Shown here piece by piece: positions 20,542-31,694 of a stretch of 64,000 nucleotides of DNA. The notes beneath the pieces were generated by a model. That model saw only the letters and a program-made list of their open reading frames with translations, was not told the DNA's origin and ran no database searches. Within the stretch, counting starts at the first letter, position 1; each line of letters starts with the position of its first letter. The DNA lies in assembly GCA_032718865.1 (NCBI GenBank), contig JALUTQ010000009.1:347773-411772 (forward strand). The letters run 5' to 3'. The position numbers were made by a program, and so were the translations under genes. The stretch is from Tilletia caries (taxonomy: Eukaryota; Basidiomycota; Exobasidiomycetes; Tilletiales; Tilletiaceae).

Positions 20542-23282
20542 TTAAGTAGGACGTGATGGTCGCGGTGCTGGGTGGCTGAGGAATGCACCTCTGGAGCTGA
20601 TGTGATGCATGACCTCCGTGTTTGAGGCCGAATACGATTTGCACCACTGGTCAACTGCAAGGGCTAGAGAGTCGATGATGCCGGGATAGATCAGAGAGAC
20701 CAAAGGACCTAGGTCCTCCACCAGCAGCTCGGTAGTAAGTTCTTCTTCCCGACCACGACTGGCAAGGAAGCGCGTGGTCAGAGCAAGGATGCGCTCTGCC
20801 ACAAGATCAGGTAAGAGCGCGCGGGAAGGCAGAAGGGAGGGAAGTTGCCGGCTCTTGTGTGTTGTAGATCGCCAAAGGATCAAAGCAGCTTTGAGGCTCT
20901 GCTGTACCACCAAGAACTTCGGATGGGCCGGTGGAGCTGACACGACCGAACGAGAGGATGAGGAGCTGGCGGCGGTCGTGAGGGCTGTACCCAGAGTGGC
21001 TGATGCTGTAGAGCTGGAAAAAGCTGCTGCTGCCAGACTGCCGGAGCAGGGGCGCGAGGTGCAGCAAAATTCGGCTGTGACAGATGTCGGTGGTTTGTGT
21101 GTGGAGGCAGCGAGAAGAAATTCGTTCGAAGGGTTGTCCGAGCACTCCGCAATGTGGTCTGGAATAGTCCAGAGCCCACCTTTAACACATCGCAATGAGA
21201 ACAAAACCTCTTCGACCGTCCGCAAGTTGAGGCGGGTCTCCGAAATGATCGTTTGCCTGACGCATACGTTCAAGTCGGTTATCCGCCGAAGACTTGCTGA
21301 GAGGGCGCTGCGCTGACGCTCGGCGTGAGCGGAGATCGTCATGGTCTCGTTTCCGGAGTCAACGACGCTCCAACGCTGCGCCAGTAGGCTCGAGCGTCCG
21401 GGTTTCGACTTCACGCGCATGGTTCGCCCAAAGTGTTGAGCCAGATCGAGAACGTCGTTGGGGATCTCGAACTGAACGACATGATCGATGTCTGGGAGAT
21501 CGATGCCCAGACCTCCTGCTTCAGTCGCAATCAGGACACGCACGTGGCCTCCAGGCTGAAATGCGTTCGAGATCGTGTCCAGCTTAAATTCAGAAGAGGA
21601 CAATGCTGTAAATGGTCGGACGATACCATCAAAGGCAGGTCCGAAGCTGTCGAAATGATGCTGCAGGGCTGCCGCCGCCTCGTACGCCGCCGCTCTCGTC
21701 CGCACGTAGATGAGGGTCTTTGGGACCGCCTGTGGGGAGGATGGGGGCGATGTGAAGAGAGAGATTAGATCATTGAAAGAGCCAGCTGAGTGTGCCAGGG
21801 GGGAGACCGTGTAAGCAACGTTCGGTCGATCTACGCCGGCTTCGATCGCGAACGTGTGTTTTGCTCCAAAATCGAGCAAAGGCAGTATGGAACGAACGGT
21901 CGCCGCAGGAAGCGTTGCAGATACTGCCAGAAGGGGAAGGTGAGCTCCGAGACGAGTGCGTAAGGTCTGTATCCTGCTGAAAGCAGGGCGGAATGGCAGG
22001 GCAGATCTCGCCGAGGGTGTAAGACCCCACGTCTGGACCACATGAGCCTCGTCGACGACCAGGGCTCGCAGTCGACCTTTGAAGATCGGATCCTTCAAGA
22101 GGTCCTGCACAGATGGATTGTCGAGGACTGCCTCAGGCGACGCAAACACCAAATGAGCGTGCTCCGAGATGATCATTTTGCGAAGATGCTGTCGTCTGAG
22201 CTCTTTGATTCGGTTGTGGCCGACTTCAGATTCTGCACTGCTAATGAAGAATTGACGAACACATGAACAAGACAATGGTAAATCAGCAAACTGAACGCAT
22301 TTGTCAACAGCGGATCAGCGATGACAGAACGTAGCCCATCAGACCTTCAAGCCACCCCACATTCGACAAAGAAAAGACATTCTCCATCAGATGCCAGCTG
22401 CCGCAGGCTAGCAGAGTAGCAGGCGTCGGCCGTCACCACGAAGCCATCCTGCATTCTCTGTGCCTTCCAACACCAAACTGTGCATCGAATATGTAGTGAC
22501 ACTCCATCCTCCATACGACCATACCTCTCTGTCTGCCGGCTGCCCTTCCCTCACGCTAGGTTCTCGGAGCTCGTCCACCCACTCACTCACTGACGCACCG
22601 AGCCCCTACCCACAACAACACGTCTGAGACTCAGGAGACAGGAAGATACTCACTTTTTGACCGTATAGAGAGACTCAGAGGTAACTTGACTGAGAGACAC
22701 GGCCCGAATCTTGGTGTCGCGGTATTTGCCGACCTAGATGAGAACAAGCAATGAGGCAAGGAAGAGAACGCAAGGTCAGAGAGAGTTAACGCGAGCATGG
22801 CAAATTGGCAGGTAACATAGAACAGCGCGACGCAACATCCAGGGACTACTCACCTGGTCGGCTTCTAGTGCGATGAGAGGACAGATAACCATGATGGTGT
22901 GCTGTGGATATAGAAGTGCCAGCAACTCCCATATGAGGGATTTCCCAGATCCTGTAGCGGCTCCATAGATGCCGTCCCAGCCGTGATACGTTCGCAATGC
23001 AGCTTCGAGCTGCTCTTCGCGAGGCTGGAATTTGGGATCGCCCCGGAAGACGCGAACAAGATCGATTAAGGCCTGTACTTGCTCGGCAAACGGCGCATCT
23101 GCGTTAAGGGCTGGAGGGGCACTCTCTGACGAGACTGTGTTCATGCTTGTTGGTGCGCCTGTCGCCTGCTTTGCACCGCCAGCGCGATCCACATCTTGAC
23201 TGAGCCGCTCACTGCGCCGCCGCTTTCGCGCAGGTCCTTCTTCGTCATCAGAGACTCGATTTGTGATATCTTTAAGAGCCAT
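20542..23282 (-). CDS. RecQ-like SF2 DNA helicase of element B
   Basis: Three exons: 23,282-22,854, 22,733-22,654 and 22,240-20,542. They join in frame to about 735 residues. A basic N-terminal tail (RKRRRSERL) precedes the RecQ-type Q-motif region (FQPREEQLEA), Walker A ATGSGKS (residues 109-115), ICPLIAL (Ia), LVFASPEAV, VVDEAHVVQTWG (II), AVSATLP (III), KTLIYVRTR (IV), ATEAGGLGIDLPDIDHVVQF (V) and QHFGRTMR (VI). Motif VI departs from the usual GRAGRDG. No RQC or HRDC domain is evident; the C-terminal third is Ser/Ala-rich. The gene is intact, convergent with DUF6589 and contained within the inverted repeats, so it is likely an element-encoded helicase helping excision or replication of the element (inference). 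Confidence 0.85.
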
Positions 23283-23718
23283 AGAAGATGAAGGCTGATA
23301 GGCGAGAGCTGTAAAAGTAGATACTGGACGCTGGATGTACGAGTGATGGTCAAGACTCAAGACAAGATCAAGATTCAAGAGACGCGTGAGAGTTGAGACT
23401 GCTAATGAGATGGCGTGTCGTCGCAAACTTGCGATATCAGACAGGCAGACCTCAGACCTCGGATTTCACGGCTCCGCTCCCTCCACAATCCACATCCAGA
23501 AAGAGCAGCTGGATAGCCAAACCTCATTTCTGCAGCCTGCGCGCTGAATTTTCCACTTTGTTCAGGGCTGTGTGGAAGGCCACCAGGACCATCAATGCAC
23601 CTCAAATTTGAACAGGAAGAACATGTACACACATTGAGAAGCTGTCCAAAATTATGGGGGAACTTGTTAAGTGAGATCAAGAGCAATCTGGACTCCAAGA
23701 GGGGGCAAAACGAGGTTG

Positions 23719-23799
23719 CCGTCGGTCGTTCCCACTTGCAGACTCCACATTTGAGACGAGACCCCCGCGCCACGACGGGGGGCGTCTCGGCCGAGACAA
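23719..23799 (-). repeat. Right terminal inverted repeat of element B
   Basis: The reverse complement of the left repeat. Its hairpin stem uses CCCC/GGGG-type pairs where the left repeat uses CCTCC/GGAGG, so the pairing is kept while the bases change. It ends ...CGAGACAA at 23,799. Confidence 0.9.
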
Positions 23800-23808
23800 A
23801 GCAGCGAG
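23800..23808. repeat. Right 9-bp target-site duplication of element B
   Basis: AGCAGCGAG, identical to 16,117-16,125. Confidence 0.9.
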
Positions 23809-24256
23809 GCTCGCACGGTTCGGGATCGGGCGAGAGGATGGAAATCCGGCTCTTTGTTCTGCCGCTCTTCGGGAACTGCGAATGCGAACTGGGAAGTTGG
23901 AACTGGGAACTGAGAACTACTCTGGGAACTACATAACAATTGCACGACCACCATGGCCGATTTATACCTGATCCCTCCCGACGCTTCCGACCACCTTCTG
24001 CAAGTCGTCCCCACTGGGAATGACAGGAGGGGAACCATGCTGAACGAATGATGAGGTGCAGGATGAAGAGCTCCCAGCCAGGTTCCCGCAATGAAGTTGG
24101 GCCCAGATTCATGTCGGCGTGTTGGAGCTCACTCTTCTCATATCCTCACCTTCCTTCTTGACAGGCTTGCAGAATGTAGATGCCCCTACTTCCAGAGACC
24201 CTTCCACATCGTGGATCTCCAACCCGCACCCATCGGTCCCAGCCCTGGCGCAAGCC
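23809..24256. other. Intergenic region with GGGAACT repeats
   Basis: Before element B inserted, this sequence followed the Fanzor 3' flank directly. It holds repeated GGGAACT/GGAAGTT motifs (about 23,870-23,935) of unknown meaning. It leads to the F-box gene. Confidence 0.45.
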
Positions 24257-25027
24257 ATGCCATCCTTCCTCGAAACTCCGTCAGCGTCCGACATGCAACA
24301 AGCTCATGTCCCAGATGAGGATGCTGGTTCTGTGCCAGATGAGGACGCTGGTACTTTGGCTACCAGCTCGGCAGCCCTTCCCAACCGAGCTGCAGCGTTC
24401 AGCCTTCTCGATCTGCCCAACGAGCTGCTCTTCCCGATCCTGGACGGCCTGGACTATCGAGCTCTCAATGCCTTGCGCAGCACATGCAAGACGCTTCGCC
24501 AGATCCTCCTACTTCCGCGGTTCGATCACGCGCTCTTCCGCAGTGGTTACGAGGATCACAGGGACTACGCGTTGGGAAATGTGATCTTTGAACACCAGAA
24601 GCGCGACAGATTCTCAGGGTTGGTGAACATGCGCGAGAGCATGCATAATTCTGCGGTACCACCCTTTCCAGTAGAGGTTCATCCGATATTGCACTCACTC
24701 GGCCAGCTGGATGAAGGACGAGAACAGCAGACAACCTCGCCCTGGGATTATCAACAAACACGACCCGTCTGGCTCGAGGAGACAGCCACCCGGCCCCCAC
24801 TGTCTTCTCTTACGATCCGAGCTTACTGGCCACATCCCTCTATGCCCGTGGACGGTCGCGGCCGCGGAGGTGCTGTCACGGTAGAACAGGTCCTTTTCGT
24901 GCTTCTGGCGCCTTGTCCATGCAAGGCCGGCAAGCTTCCAAGGGCCTGTTCAGGGGACGGATCTGCACCCTTCTTATTTGGGTGGGAGGATCTCGTGGCG
25001 ATACTGTTCCCATTTCGATGGTTGTGA
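24257..25027 (+). CDS. F-box protein
   Basis: An F-box motif is clear: FSLLDLPNELLFPILDGLDYRALNALRSTCKTLRQI (near 24,400-24,505), followed by LLLPRFDHALFRSGY. F-box proteins bind Skp1 and recruit substrates to SCF ubiquitin ligases. The N-terminus has a tandem PDEDAG duplication (24,310-24,356). The open frame ends at 25,027, but an overlapping frame stays open to 25,263, so the true C-terminus may differ through an intron or a frame change. I chose the ATG at 24,257; an earlier exon is possible because a TTGACAG acceptor-like site lies at about 24,164. The target is unknown. It sits between a transposon and a decayed gene fragment and may itself be accessory. Confidence 0.65.
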   Translation: MPSFLETPSASDMQQAHVPDEDAGSVPDEDAGTLATSSAALPNRAAAFSLLDLPNELLFPILDGLDYRALNALRSTCKTLRQILLLPRFDHALFRSGYEDHRDYALGNVIFEHQKRDRFSGLVNMRESMHNSAVPPFPVEVHPILHSLGQLDEGREQQTTSPWDYQQTRPVWLEETATRPPLSSLTIRAYWPHPSMPVDGRGRGGAVTVEQVLFVLLAPCPCKAGKLPRACSGDGSAPFLFGWEDLVAILFPFRWL

Positions 25028-25798
25028 ACCTCAACAAGGCGATTGCTGCAGCCTGCAAATGCTTCGAGTCGCAGACCGACACTCCCGAGTTCCCGACCAC
25101 TCTGAACCCTCAGCGGCGCAGCCGAACGACGGACATCCTACCACTTGCAACGTCGTCTCCCCCACGTCCTCCAGCCTGCCTCCGTCCGCCCGGTCTTTCT
25201 CTCTTCTGCTCATGGTCAGTCTTTTTCATCCTTTTGCTATCAGCCAACAGCACCTCCACGTAATGAGTCATCCAGAGTCGCCACTTCTCCATGTATGGCT
25301 GCTCAGCCGAGAAACTGACTTGACGCTTGCTTTTGTCAAGGGTCAGCGACAAGTCCACACAAACAAACCTACTTCTTCTAATGATTTCCACACCGTCTGG
25401 GCCTCTTACATCTCCTGCACTTACCTTCTTTGCAGAATCTTTGGCCCACCATCCTCTTCGCTTCAGCCTGGCACATGTTTCTCGCCTTTTTTTTTATCTG
25501 CTGAATGCGATCGCTTCCTCTCCAGGTGATCCAAGCCTTCTTCCCTCTCTCCCAACAGGTCAGCTCATCCCTTTTTCTCACAGCCTGTAAATGCAAGACT
25601 TTCTGACATCGACCGCTGTGGGCACAAATTGACCCGCATACATTTACGTTCTGCAGTCCTTGCGCGAGATAAGCCCGAATCCAGGCTCACCAAAGGCCTG
25701 GGAGACTTCATCATGCGCTGGGTGAGTCGTCAGCTCGAAGGATAGTCAGCAGACTTCGCAGGACAGCCTCTGACCTCTCACTTCCTCATCTCCCGTGT
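25028..25798. other. Degenerate region before the FAS relic
   Basis: No intact gene is seen. Short open stretches (for example 24,978-25,529) show no recognisable domain. It may include eroded upstream sequence of the FAS fragment, but I could not align it. Confidence 0.4.
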
Positions 25799-26690
25799 TC
25801 CCTTCGGCCAGCGCGAGCCGAACTTCACCGTGCGCTTCTTGCCAGTCAACCTCCCTTTCCACTCGCCTTATCTGCGTGGCGTGTCCGACCGCATTGCGTC
25901 GCATTTCTACACCGGTGTCGACCTTTGCAGCCCTGAGGAGCTCGCCATCGAGGTCCGCGGCAGATTTCACGGTTCCTATCTGCGCGCCTACACGGACGAA
26001 GGCATTCTCCGCTCCATCCTTCGACAGATCTTTGACCGGCCCGTGCATTGGAGCAAGGCCACCAATCTCGGTTCCAACATCACTCCCTGCGTCTCCACGG
26101 TGGATACCGGCTTCGATGTCGTCGTCCTCGACGCGGGCTGCCAAATCGAGGCGTATCGTGAGGGCCTACCACTTCCGTCGCTGCTGGTATCCCCGCCACT
26201 GAGAACTCCGAGGACATCATCGCAGATCTTCGTGACCTCGTCTCCTTCAAGCCTGGATCGGCCGATGCCATTCGCCAGGTGCGCAGTATTGCAGCTGCCT
26301 ACCCTGATGACTTCCCCATCATCCTTCAGTGGACCGGCGGCCGGACCGGAGGTCACCACTCGGCGGAAGACTTCCACCAGCCTATCCTGGCGACATACTC
26401 CCGTATCCGACGTAACACGAACATCTCCCTCGTCACGGGCATCGGCTTCCGCAGCGCTGACGACTTATGGCCCTAGCTCAGTGGTGACTGAAGTGTCGAC
26501 AAGTTCGGCGTGGAACCCATGCCGTTTGATGGTGTCCTGTCAGCAAGGTGATGGTCGCAAAGGAGGCTCGCATGTGCACGGCGGTCAAGCAGCTTATCGT
26601 TGATGCTCCTGGCATGGAAGATACCGCTTGGAAAGCCACCTACGACCAGGAAACCGGCGGCTTCATCACCGTTACTTCAGGTGTCTTTGC
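25799..26690 (+). pseudogene. Fatty acid synthase relic (acyltransferase to enoyl-reductase part)
   Basis: A decayed fragment of type I fungal FAS. The first part (25,811-26,130) matches the acyltransferase segment: VRFLPVNLPFHSPYLRGVSD and IFDRPVHWSKATN. After a shift near 26,180 come SFKPGSADAIRQV, FPIILQWTGGRTGGHHS, EDFHQPILATYSRIRRNTNISLV and FRSADDLWP, all from the enoyl-reductase region. An in-frame TAG follows DDLWP. MPFDGVL, KVMVAKEA and VKQLIVDAPG continue to about 26,690. Several hundred residues that normally lie between these parts are missing. The frame changes at least three times, so it cannot encode a working synthase. The functional FAS gene must be elsewhere. Confidence 0.85.
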
Positions 26691-27441
26691 AACGTGTGAT
26701 CTACACTCACTACATATTACTGACTTACTCCTGGCTCACCGACTGAAAACATGGGGCAGAGATATACGATACACACTAACCCGCATCCGAAAGGCGAGTC
26801 GGTTTCCCTCATCTACATACGTTACATACCTGTCGAGGGCAACGGTGCAACCCCCCGCTGAACGCTAACACCCTCTCATGTACCACTGGTGCATGGACTC
26901 GCACGTACCGTTGCGATTCTGCAGTCCGAAGCCGAGATCTAAAACGTCGCCACTGTCGAACGTTTCCCCTCAAGAAGCTAGAGCGTTGCTTCTACGAGGG
27001 CGCTTTGTCGAGGGTCCGGACATCGACAGTAACACTTAACGACGCGTCTCAGCCTCCATCTTTCAGTACCGCCTTGAAAAGTGAGTACGACGCATTGCTA
27101 AAACGCCTTCTACGGGACGAGGTAGCGAGGCTGAAGGCAGACCCATCCTCTACAGTTGCCGCTACAGGTGTCGATGATGCTGGACTGTAACATCCGGACA
27201 GGCTGTTACATACTTCGCAGGACCAACTGGTATCCTTGGAGGTCCGAGCCTCCCAAGCCGGAAGGAGGGTCGGGCATTCGAGAGGCTGAAGGCCTCATAC
27301 CCTGTTGGAGACCTCCGGAGGCCCCCTCCGCGCGCTGCAGAGGCAAGAAACGACGACGAGTACGCCTCCGCTGTGGTGATGGCCATGGTCGGAACACATA
27401 AAAGCTGGTCGCTACGAGCTGATCCTTTCTGTTGCGTCTCT
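26691..27441. other. Degenerate intergenic DNA and HsbA promoter
   Basis: No gene is supported. A TATA-like CATAAAAG lies at about 27,395-27,402 upstream of the HsbA-like gene. The first half may hold more eroded sequence of the relic. Confidence 0.45.
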
Positions 27442-27471
27442 TCACTCACTCACTCACTCACTCACTCACTC
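27442..27471. repeat. (TCAC)n microsatellite in the HsbA leader
   Basis: About seven tandem TCAC units in the leader, about 70 bp upstream of the ATG at 27,538. Confidence 0.8.
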
Positions 27472-27537
27472 TATCACTCTACCTGACCAGCCTCGCTCTT
27501 CTTCTCCCACCCACACTCCAACCTTCTTTCTCTCAAC

Positions 27538-28146
27538 ATGAAGTTCTCCATTGTTATCATCGCTGCTGCCCTCATCGCGGGTGTTGCCGTAAGTCCTGCA
27601 GGGCCCGTGTAAATCTTCCCTTGCTCCCAGCTGACCGAGTCGCATCTCCTCCATCTCCATTCTCTCCTCTCTCGCCAACAGGCCGACTACGCCAAGGTCC
27701 ACGACGACGTCGTGAATATCAAGATCTCCGTCCAGAAGCTCGCCAAGATGCTCAAGACCGCTGAAGGCGCCAAACTTGGTGAATCGCTCGGCGTCCATTT
27801 CGCCGCCCAGGACCTGAACAAGGCCATCGGCGATGCGAACGAGGAAGCCAAAGCCACCCCCAGCGTTACCGAACCGCAAGCCAAGACGATCCTCTCCATT
27901 CTGACCAGCGCCTACCCGTACGTGGTCAACGCCACTGACCAACTGGTAGTCATCGAGCCCAACTTCAAGAAGATTGGCGTGGTGGATATCGCAAAGAAGG
28001 ACATCAGCGACATTGCGGAATCGACCAAGACGTTCACGGTGTCGCTGGTGGAGAAGGCACCGGCGTCGCTGAAGGAGTCGGCCAAGGCTCTGGCGGACAA
28101 GTACAACAAGACGCTGGCTTCGGCCGTCGCTCACTACTCCGACTGA
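27538..28146 (+). CDS. Secreted HsbA-type (hydrophobic surface binding) protein
   Basis: Exon 1 (27,538-27,588) encodes a classic signal peptide (MKFSIVIIAAALIAGVA). A 93-nt intron follows, and exon 2 (27,682-28,146) encodes an all-helical, Ala/Lys-rich mature protein of about 154 residues. Spacing and composition (DYAKVHDDVVNIKISVQKL, ILTSAYPYVVNATDQL, EKAPASLKESAKALADKYN) fit the HsbA family, small fungal secreted proteins that bind hydrophobic surfaces and were described with lipase or cutinase recruitment. Codon use is highly biased, suggesting strong expression. There are no cysteines, so it is not a hydrophobin. The role here is inference from family. Confidence 0.75.
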
Positions 28147-28753
28147 GCGGGATGCCCTGCGCCACCTCCCTTCTCCGGACGCTCTGTATCGGTTCTCCTT
28201 CTTCCCCTCCCTGTAATCCGGATTTATCGACCTCTCTGAAATGACCACTTTCTCTGGTGCGCTGTGCGTACACATGTCCCCATCCAACCCATCCTTGTCT
28301 CTGGCCTCTGCCTCGCATTGAATGTCTCCCAGGCCATGAAGACCCAGCTCAAGGTCTCAAGAACGCGAAGATTGCATGAGTCCCTAACACATCACATGGG
28401 TGTCCTCATGTACCATCGACGTTCCGGACCAGCTCGATAAGATCTGGCAACGGGAAAGTGATATTGAAAACGAATGTTAGAGTGACGTCGAGTCAGGAAT
28501 TGAGATAACAGAGCAGGTCGATGTATATCGGTTGCAGTCAGAGCAGGGAAGAGATGTGCAAGCAGGTGGCCAGGTGCAGCACAGGAAAACGAGTACAAAG
28601 CAAACGAGTGTTGTGTCAGGAGTGCTGGCGAGAACGTGAGGATGCGCGGAAGCCAAATGAGTGTGTTGCGCGTCGAAAGCTGCTGGAGATGGTTCGGATC
28701 GTGGGAGTGAGATCAGGGCCGTCGTGCTGATAGATACGTGCCTTCAGACACTG
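28147..28753. other. Convergent 3' flanks, no gene seen
   Basis: This lies between the convergent HsbA-like gene and the Ser/Arg-rich gene. No RNA gene or further open frame was recognised. Confidence 0.55.
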
Positions 28754-30980
28754 TTATCGACCGCTGGAAGTGGGCAATCGTGCGCGGCCGACTGCCTTCG
28801 GGCGCGGTGTGAGCGCATTCTCGTCGCTATCAGACACCGCAGAGTGCAAATGGCTGAGATTAGAGGCACTTGACCCGCTGTAGACCAAAATGCGATGGAA
28901 ATTGCCAAGAGTGTCCCTCTTTGCGGTGCCACGGCGTTTCTTGGACGAATTTGGCTCCTTCGACGTATGCATGCCTGCGTCTGTAGAGCTGGTCGATGCC
29001 AGGGAAGATTGGCGAGATGCTCGCCTCGTCATGCGACCGTCCACATTCTCTTGACCGCGGTAGTCAAGAGGCCTCGCTCGTCTACTAGTCGTATCCTGGC
29101 TCCCCACTTCTACCTTCGACGAAGGTTCGTTCTGGATAGTACAGCTCGTGCGGACGCTGTGCACCAACGCCTCGTACTCGTCGGAGCAGCGAGCGCCAGC
29201 ATCGTTCCGAGAAGACGCGCCAGAACGTTCCATGCTAGCTGTTCGGAAGCTCTGTGGCGAAGTCGATACGCTCGTCCCGTCATCTACTGCAAAGCTCGAG
29301 CTGGCGCGGAAGGTGTGCAGCCAGGTTTCGTGCTCGTCTGACCGTCTCCGATTACGCTCCTTTTTGATGCGATGCAGCGGGACGAGAAGTTTTGGGTCGT
29401 TCTCCTTATCCCGAAGCGCATGGGTGTTATGTGAAGCCCGGTGGACCGCGACAGGGGTGGACTCTGATACTGTGTGTGACTTCTCGCGCTGTGCACTTTC
29501 GCCAGTGATCTGTAGCGATGACGGATTGTCAGATAGCCCAGAACGAGGGCGTCGAGCACCGTCACGCGCTGTCTCTCGATCCTTTGGCCAAACCGTGTCC
29601 TTCGGCTCGTGCTTGACGTCGTGAGTGCGTCGTTTCGTTCCCTTGTAGTCAGAACTACCTGCTCGACTCGGCGCTTTCGAGCTCGTGGTAGCTTCCTCAG
29701 CATCGTCGACAGCGTGCAGCTCGAATACGTAGAGGTCTGCGAGTAGCGTCTTGATTTGATCACCGGTTAGATCGGCCGCCCCAGCATCGCTGCCGCTCCT
29801 CTCCAGTTTAATGTCGCGGTCGCACTGCGCCTCGCTGAGCTTCCCGGCCGTCGAAGTGTGCATCGACTCGACGGACTGACGGCGGAAGGACTTGAAAGGC
29901 GTTCCTTTATCCATATCACTAGAACGTTGCCTGAGGTCACGTCGCTGTGGCTGATGGTCGGCTCCACTCGCAGAGGCCAGCTCGTCGTCGGAATAGGTTC
30001 TCTTAGCTCGATCATTTGTCGCTGTCCCAGTTGACTTGATCTTGGCTGCTCGTCGCTCTCGCTCGGAGGCCGGGGGCCTTATGGTCGTCTCGATTGCAGC
30101 GTTACGTGACGATTTCGCACCATCAGTCCGTCCAGCACCTAGCGGCTCCTTTTCGAGTGTAGCGTTGTCGTGGCCATCCGAAAGTCGTTTTCCCGCTGTG
30201 GCCTTCCCTTTCACGGTGGAATGGCCCTTGTTTGTCGCAGCTCGGTCGGTGGGAAGCGCAAGATCTCCTTCATGAAATGCGCCGGTATCTGACTTCGACC
30301 CTCTTTCGTCCAGGTTCTGCAGAGCTTCGTTCTTTTCCCTCGCCACTTTAAAACCCATTTTCGTCAGCTCACAGAGTACTGCTTGAATTTAGAATGCTTA
30401 GGAACTCACACATGAAACTGATATCGCCTTCGTCGTATTCATATCGAAGGTCATGGGCCCATTTTGACAACTGACGTCTGCGAGCATCGGAGAGTGCTCG
30501 AGGCTTGGGATCCACCATTGACAGTCTGTATAGGAGTGAAAGAAAAGCTGGATCATTGGTTATATGCTCTCGTGAAGTGCAAGAGTGGATAAAACTCAGA
30601 ACTTACCTCGGAAAAGCCTTCTCGACTGTCCGCGCCGATGTATACGCGTCGATAGCATTGACAGCGTCAAAATACGCATCGCCCAAGTGATCGAACTGTG
30701 AAGAAGCCTTCTCAAACATGTCGACGAGATATGAAAGGTTGGCGTTCGTTCTTTCCATAGACGCTCTGAAGGCACATATCTTCTGATACGCAGTTTCGTC
30801 GTGTACGGCAGATACGAGTTCATCGAAGGGATCCTCCAAGACCGCACGGAGAGTGTTGGCGCCTTCGAGAGCTGCGTCGATGGCCCTTTTCTTGTTGTTG
30901 AACTGCCGCAGAAAAAAGACGGCGAGGAGTTGGACCTCGCTGTTCGGTGGGAGACTGGTCGGGGCAGTCAATGGGGGCAT
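28754..30980 (-). CDS. Unknown protein with helical N-terminus and long Ser/Arg-rich tail
   Basis: Three exons: 30,980-30,607, 30,525-30,410 and 30,378-28,754, totalling 704 codons. The second intron is only 31 nt (GTGAGTTCC...TTCAAGCAG), and splicing it gives an in-frame ISFM-LLCELTKMGF joint. Residues 1 to about 165 are helical (FLRQFNNKKRAIDAALEGANTL, ARTVEKAFPRLSMVDPKPRALSDARRRQLSKWAHDLRYEYDEGD) and look folded. The rest is disordered, rich in Ser, Arg, Asp and Glu with several basic clusters. A longer start at 31,073 would add a basic, mitochondrial-like leader. I do not recognise a family. Nuclear or RNA-associated roles are possible from composition only. Confidence 0.65.
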
Positions 30981-31694
30981 CTTGGGGACCTCGTACTGGG
31001 AAGACAGAAGACGTTTTCCAACGCGGAATCGAAAGAGCTTGGAGTGAGTTCTCCGGAAAAGGTTCAGGAGCATCTAAAGAATCATGGATACCGTCTTTGC
31101 AGATCTGGGAACATCAAAATTGAAGTAAGATGTCCAACCTCCGAGCCCAAGCGCACTGGAAGCCTGCACATCGACCGAATATCATTCAACATGCCTGCGC
31201 GCAGAACGTACCTGGATGCAGATGCGTTGCACGCCAGCGCGAGGAAGCGGCCCTAGATACACGTTGCGAAGTCCGTCCGGGCTTCCGCTGTACGCAGCCA
31301 TTGATTGTGTACGTGATCCCAAAAGTCGCTGGCTGCACAAGGACGCTCTGAGTGACAAGGCGACGTGCCTGATGGTTTGTTTGTTCGTGAGGAATTGTGG
31401 AACGTTTGTTTGTTTGTTGCACTAATTAAAGAAGCGTTAGTTTCACATGCGTCGATGCAAACTGTTCGACCGAACAGTGTGAGATCTGAGATGTGAGACG
31501 CCAGCAAGAACGTCGCCAGCAGGTCTCCCAGCGCGTCAATGATGCTATGTAAGCTTGTTCTGACCCGTGCTTCGGCGCAGCCTTTAGGCTTTGAGTGTGA
31601 CATGTGTGCTGATGTGCTACATTGAACCGATTAAATGCTACAGAGGTATCGGACAGAGACGACCACAGACCAAGAACAAGCCTGAACAAGAAAC
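30981..31694. other. Intergenic region
   Basis: Between the 5' end of the Ser/Arg-rich gene and the 3' end of the DHH gene. It includes a possible upstream coding extension (to 31,073). Nothing else was recognised. Confidence 0.5.

Larger units (their letters stand above)
16126..23799 (+). mobile_element. DUF6589-RecQ DNA transposon, copy B (complete ends)
   Basis: A 7.7-kb element bounded by inverted repeats of about 81 bp (16,126-16,206 and 23,719-23,799) and an exact 9-bp direct duplication. It contains two genes, tail to tail: DUF6589 (+) and a RecQ-like helicase (-). The inverted repeats begin TTGTCTCG and hold a GTCTCG/CGAGAC palindrome, a hairpin, and a well-conserved inner 36-bp block. 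By eye about 68 of 81 positions match, with most differences in the hairpin. The 9-bp duplication resembles Mutator-type elements, but neither gene is a recognisable MULE transposase. The helicase frame is intact; the DUF6589 gene is broken, so this copy is probably not autonomous. Confidence 0.9.

Noticed and set aside
20542..23282. Helicase B as a telomere-linked RecQ helicase marking a subtelomere
   Set aside because: It lies wholly inside an element with TIRs and a target duplication, is flanked by ordinary genes, and there is no telomeric repeat in the window.
1..23800. Copies A and B as one segmental duplication
   Set aside because: The proteins and termini differ strongly while the layout is conserved; only B has the TTGTCTCG repeats. 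Independent insertions fit better.
12597..24256. TIRs enclosing Fanzor itself
   Set aside because: No inverted repeat was found by eye between 12,597-13,161 and 15,991-16,116 or 23,809-24,256. A self-alignment would be needed.
26755..27190. Small open frames after the FAS relic as genes
   Set aside because: They have no start context, no recognisable domain and lie in degenerate sequence.
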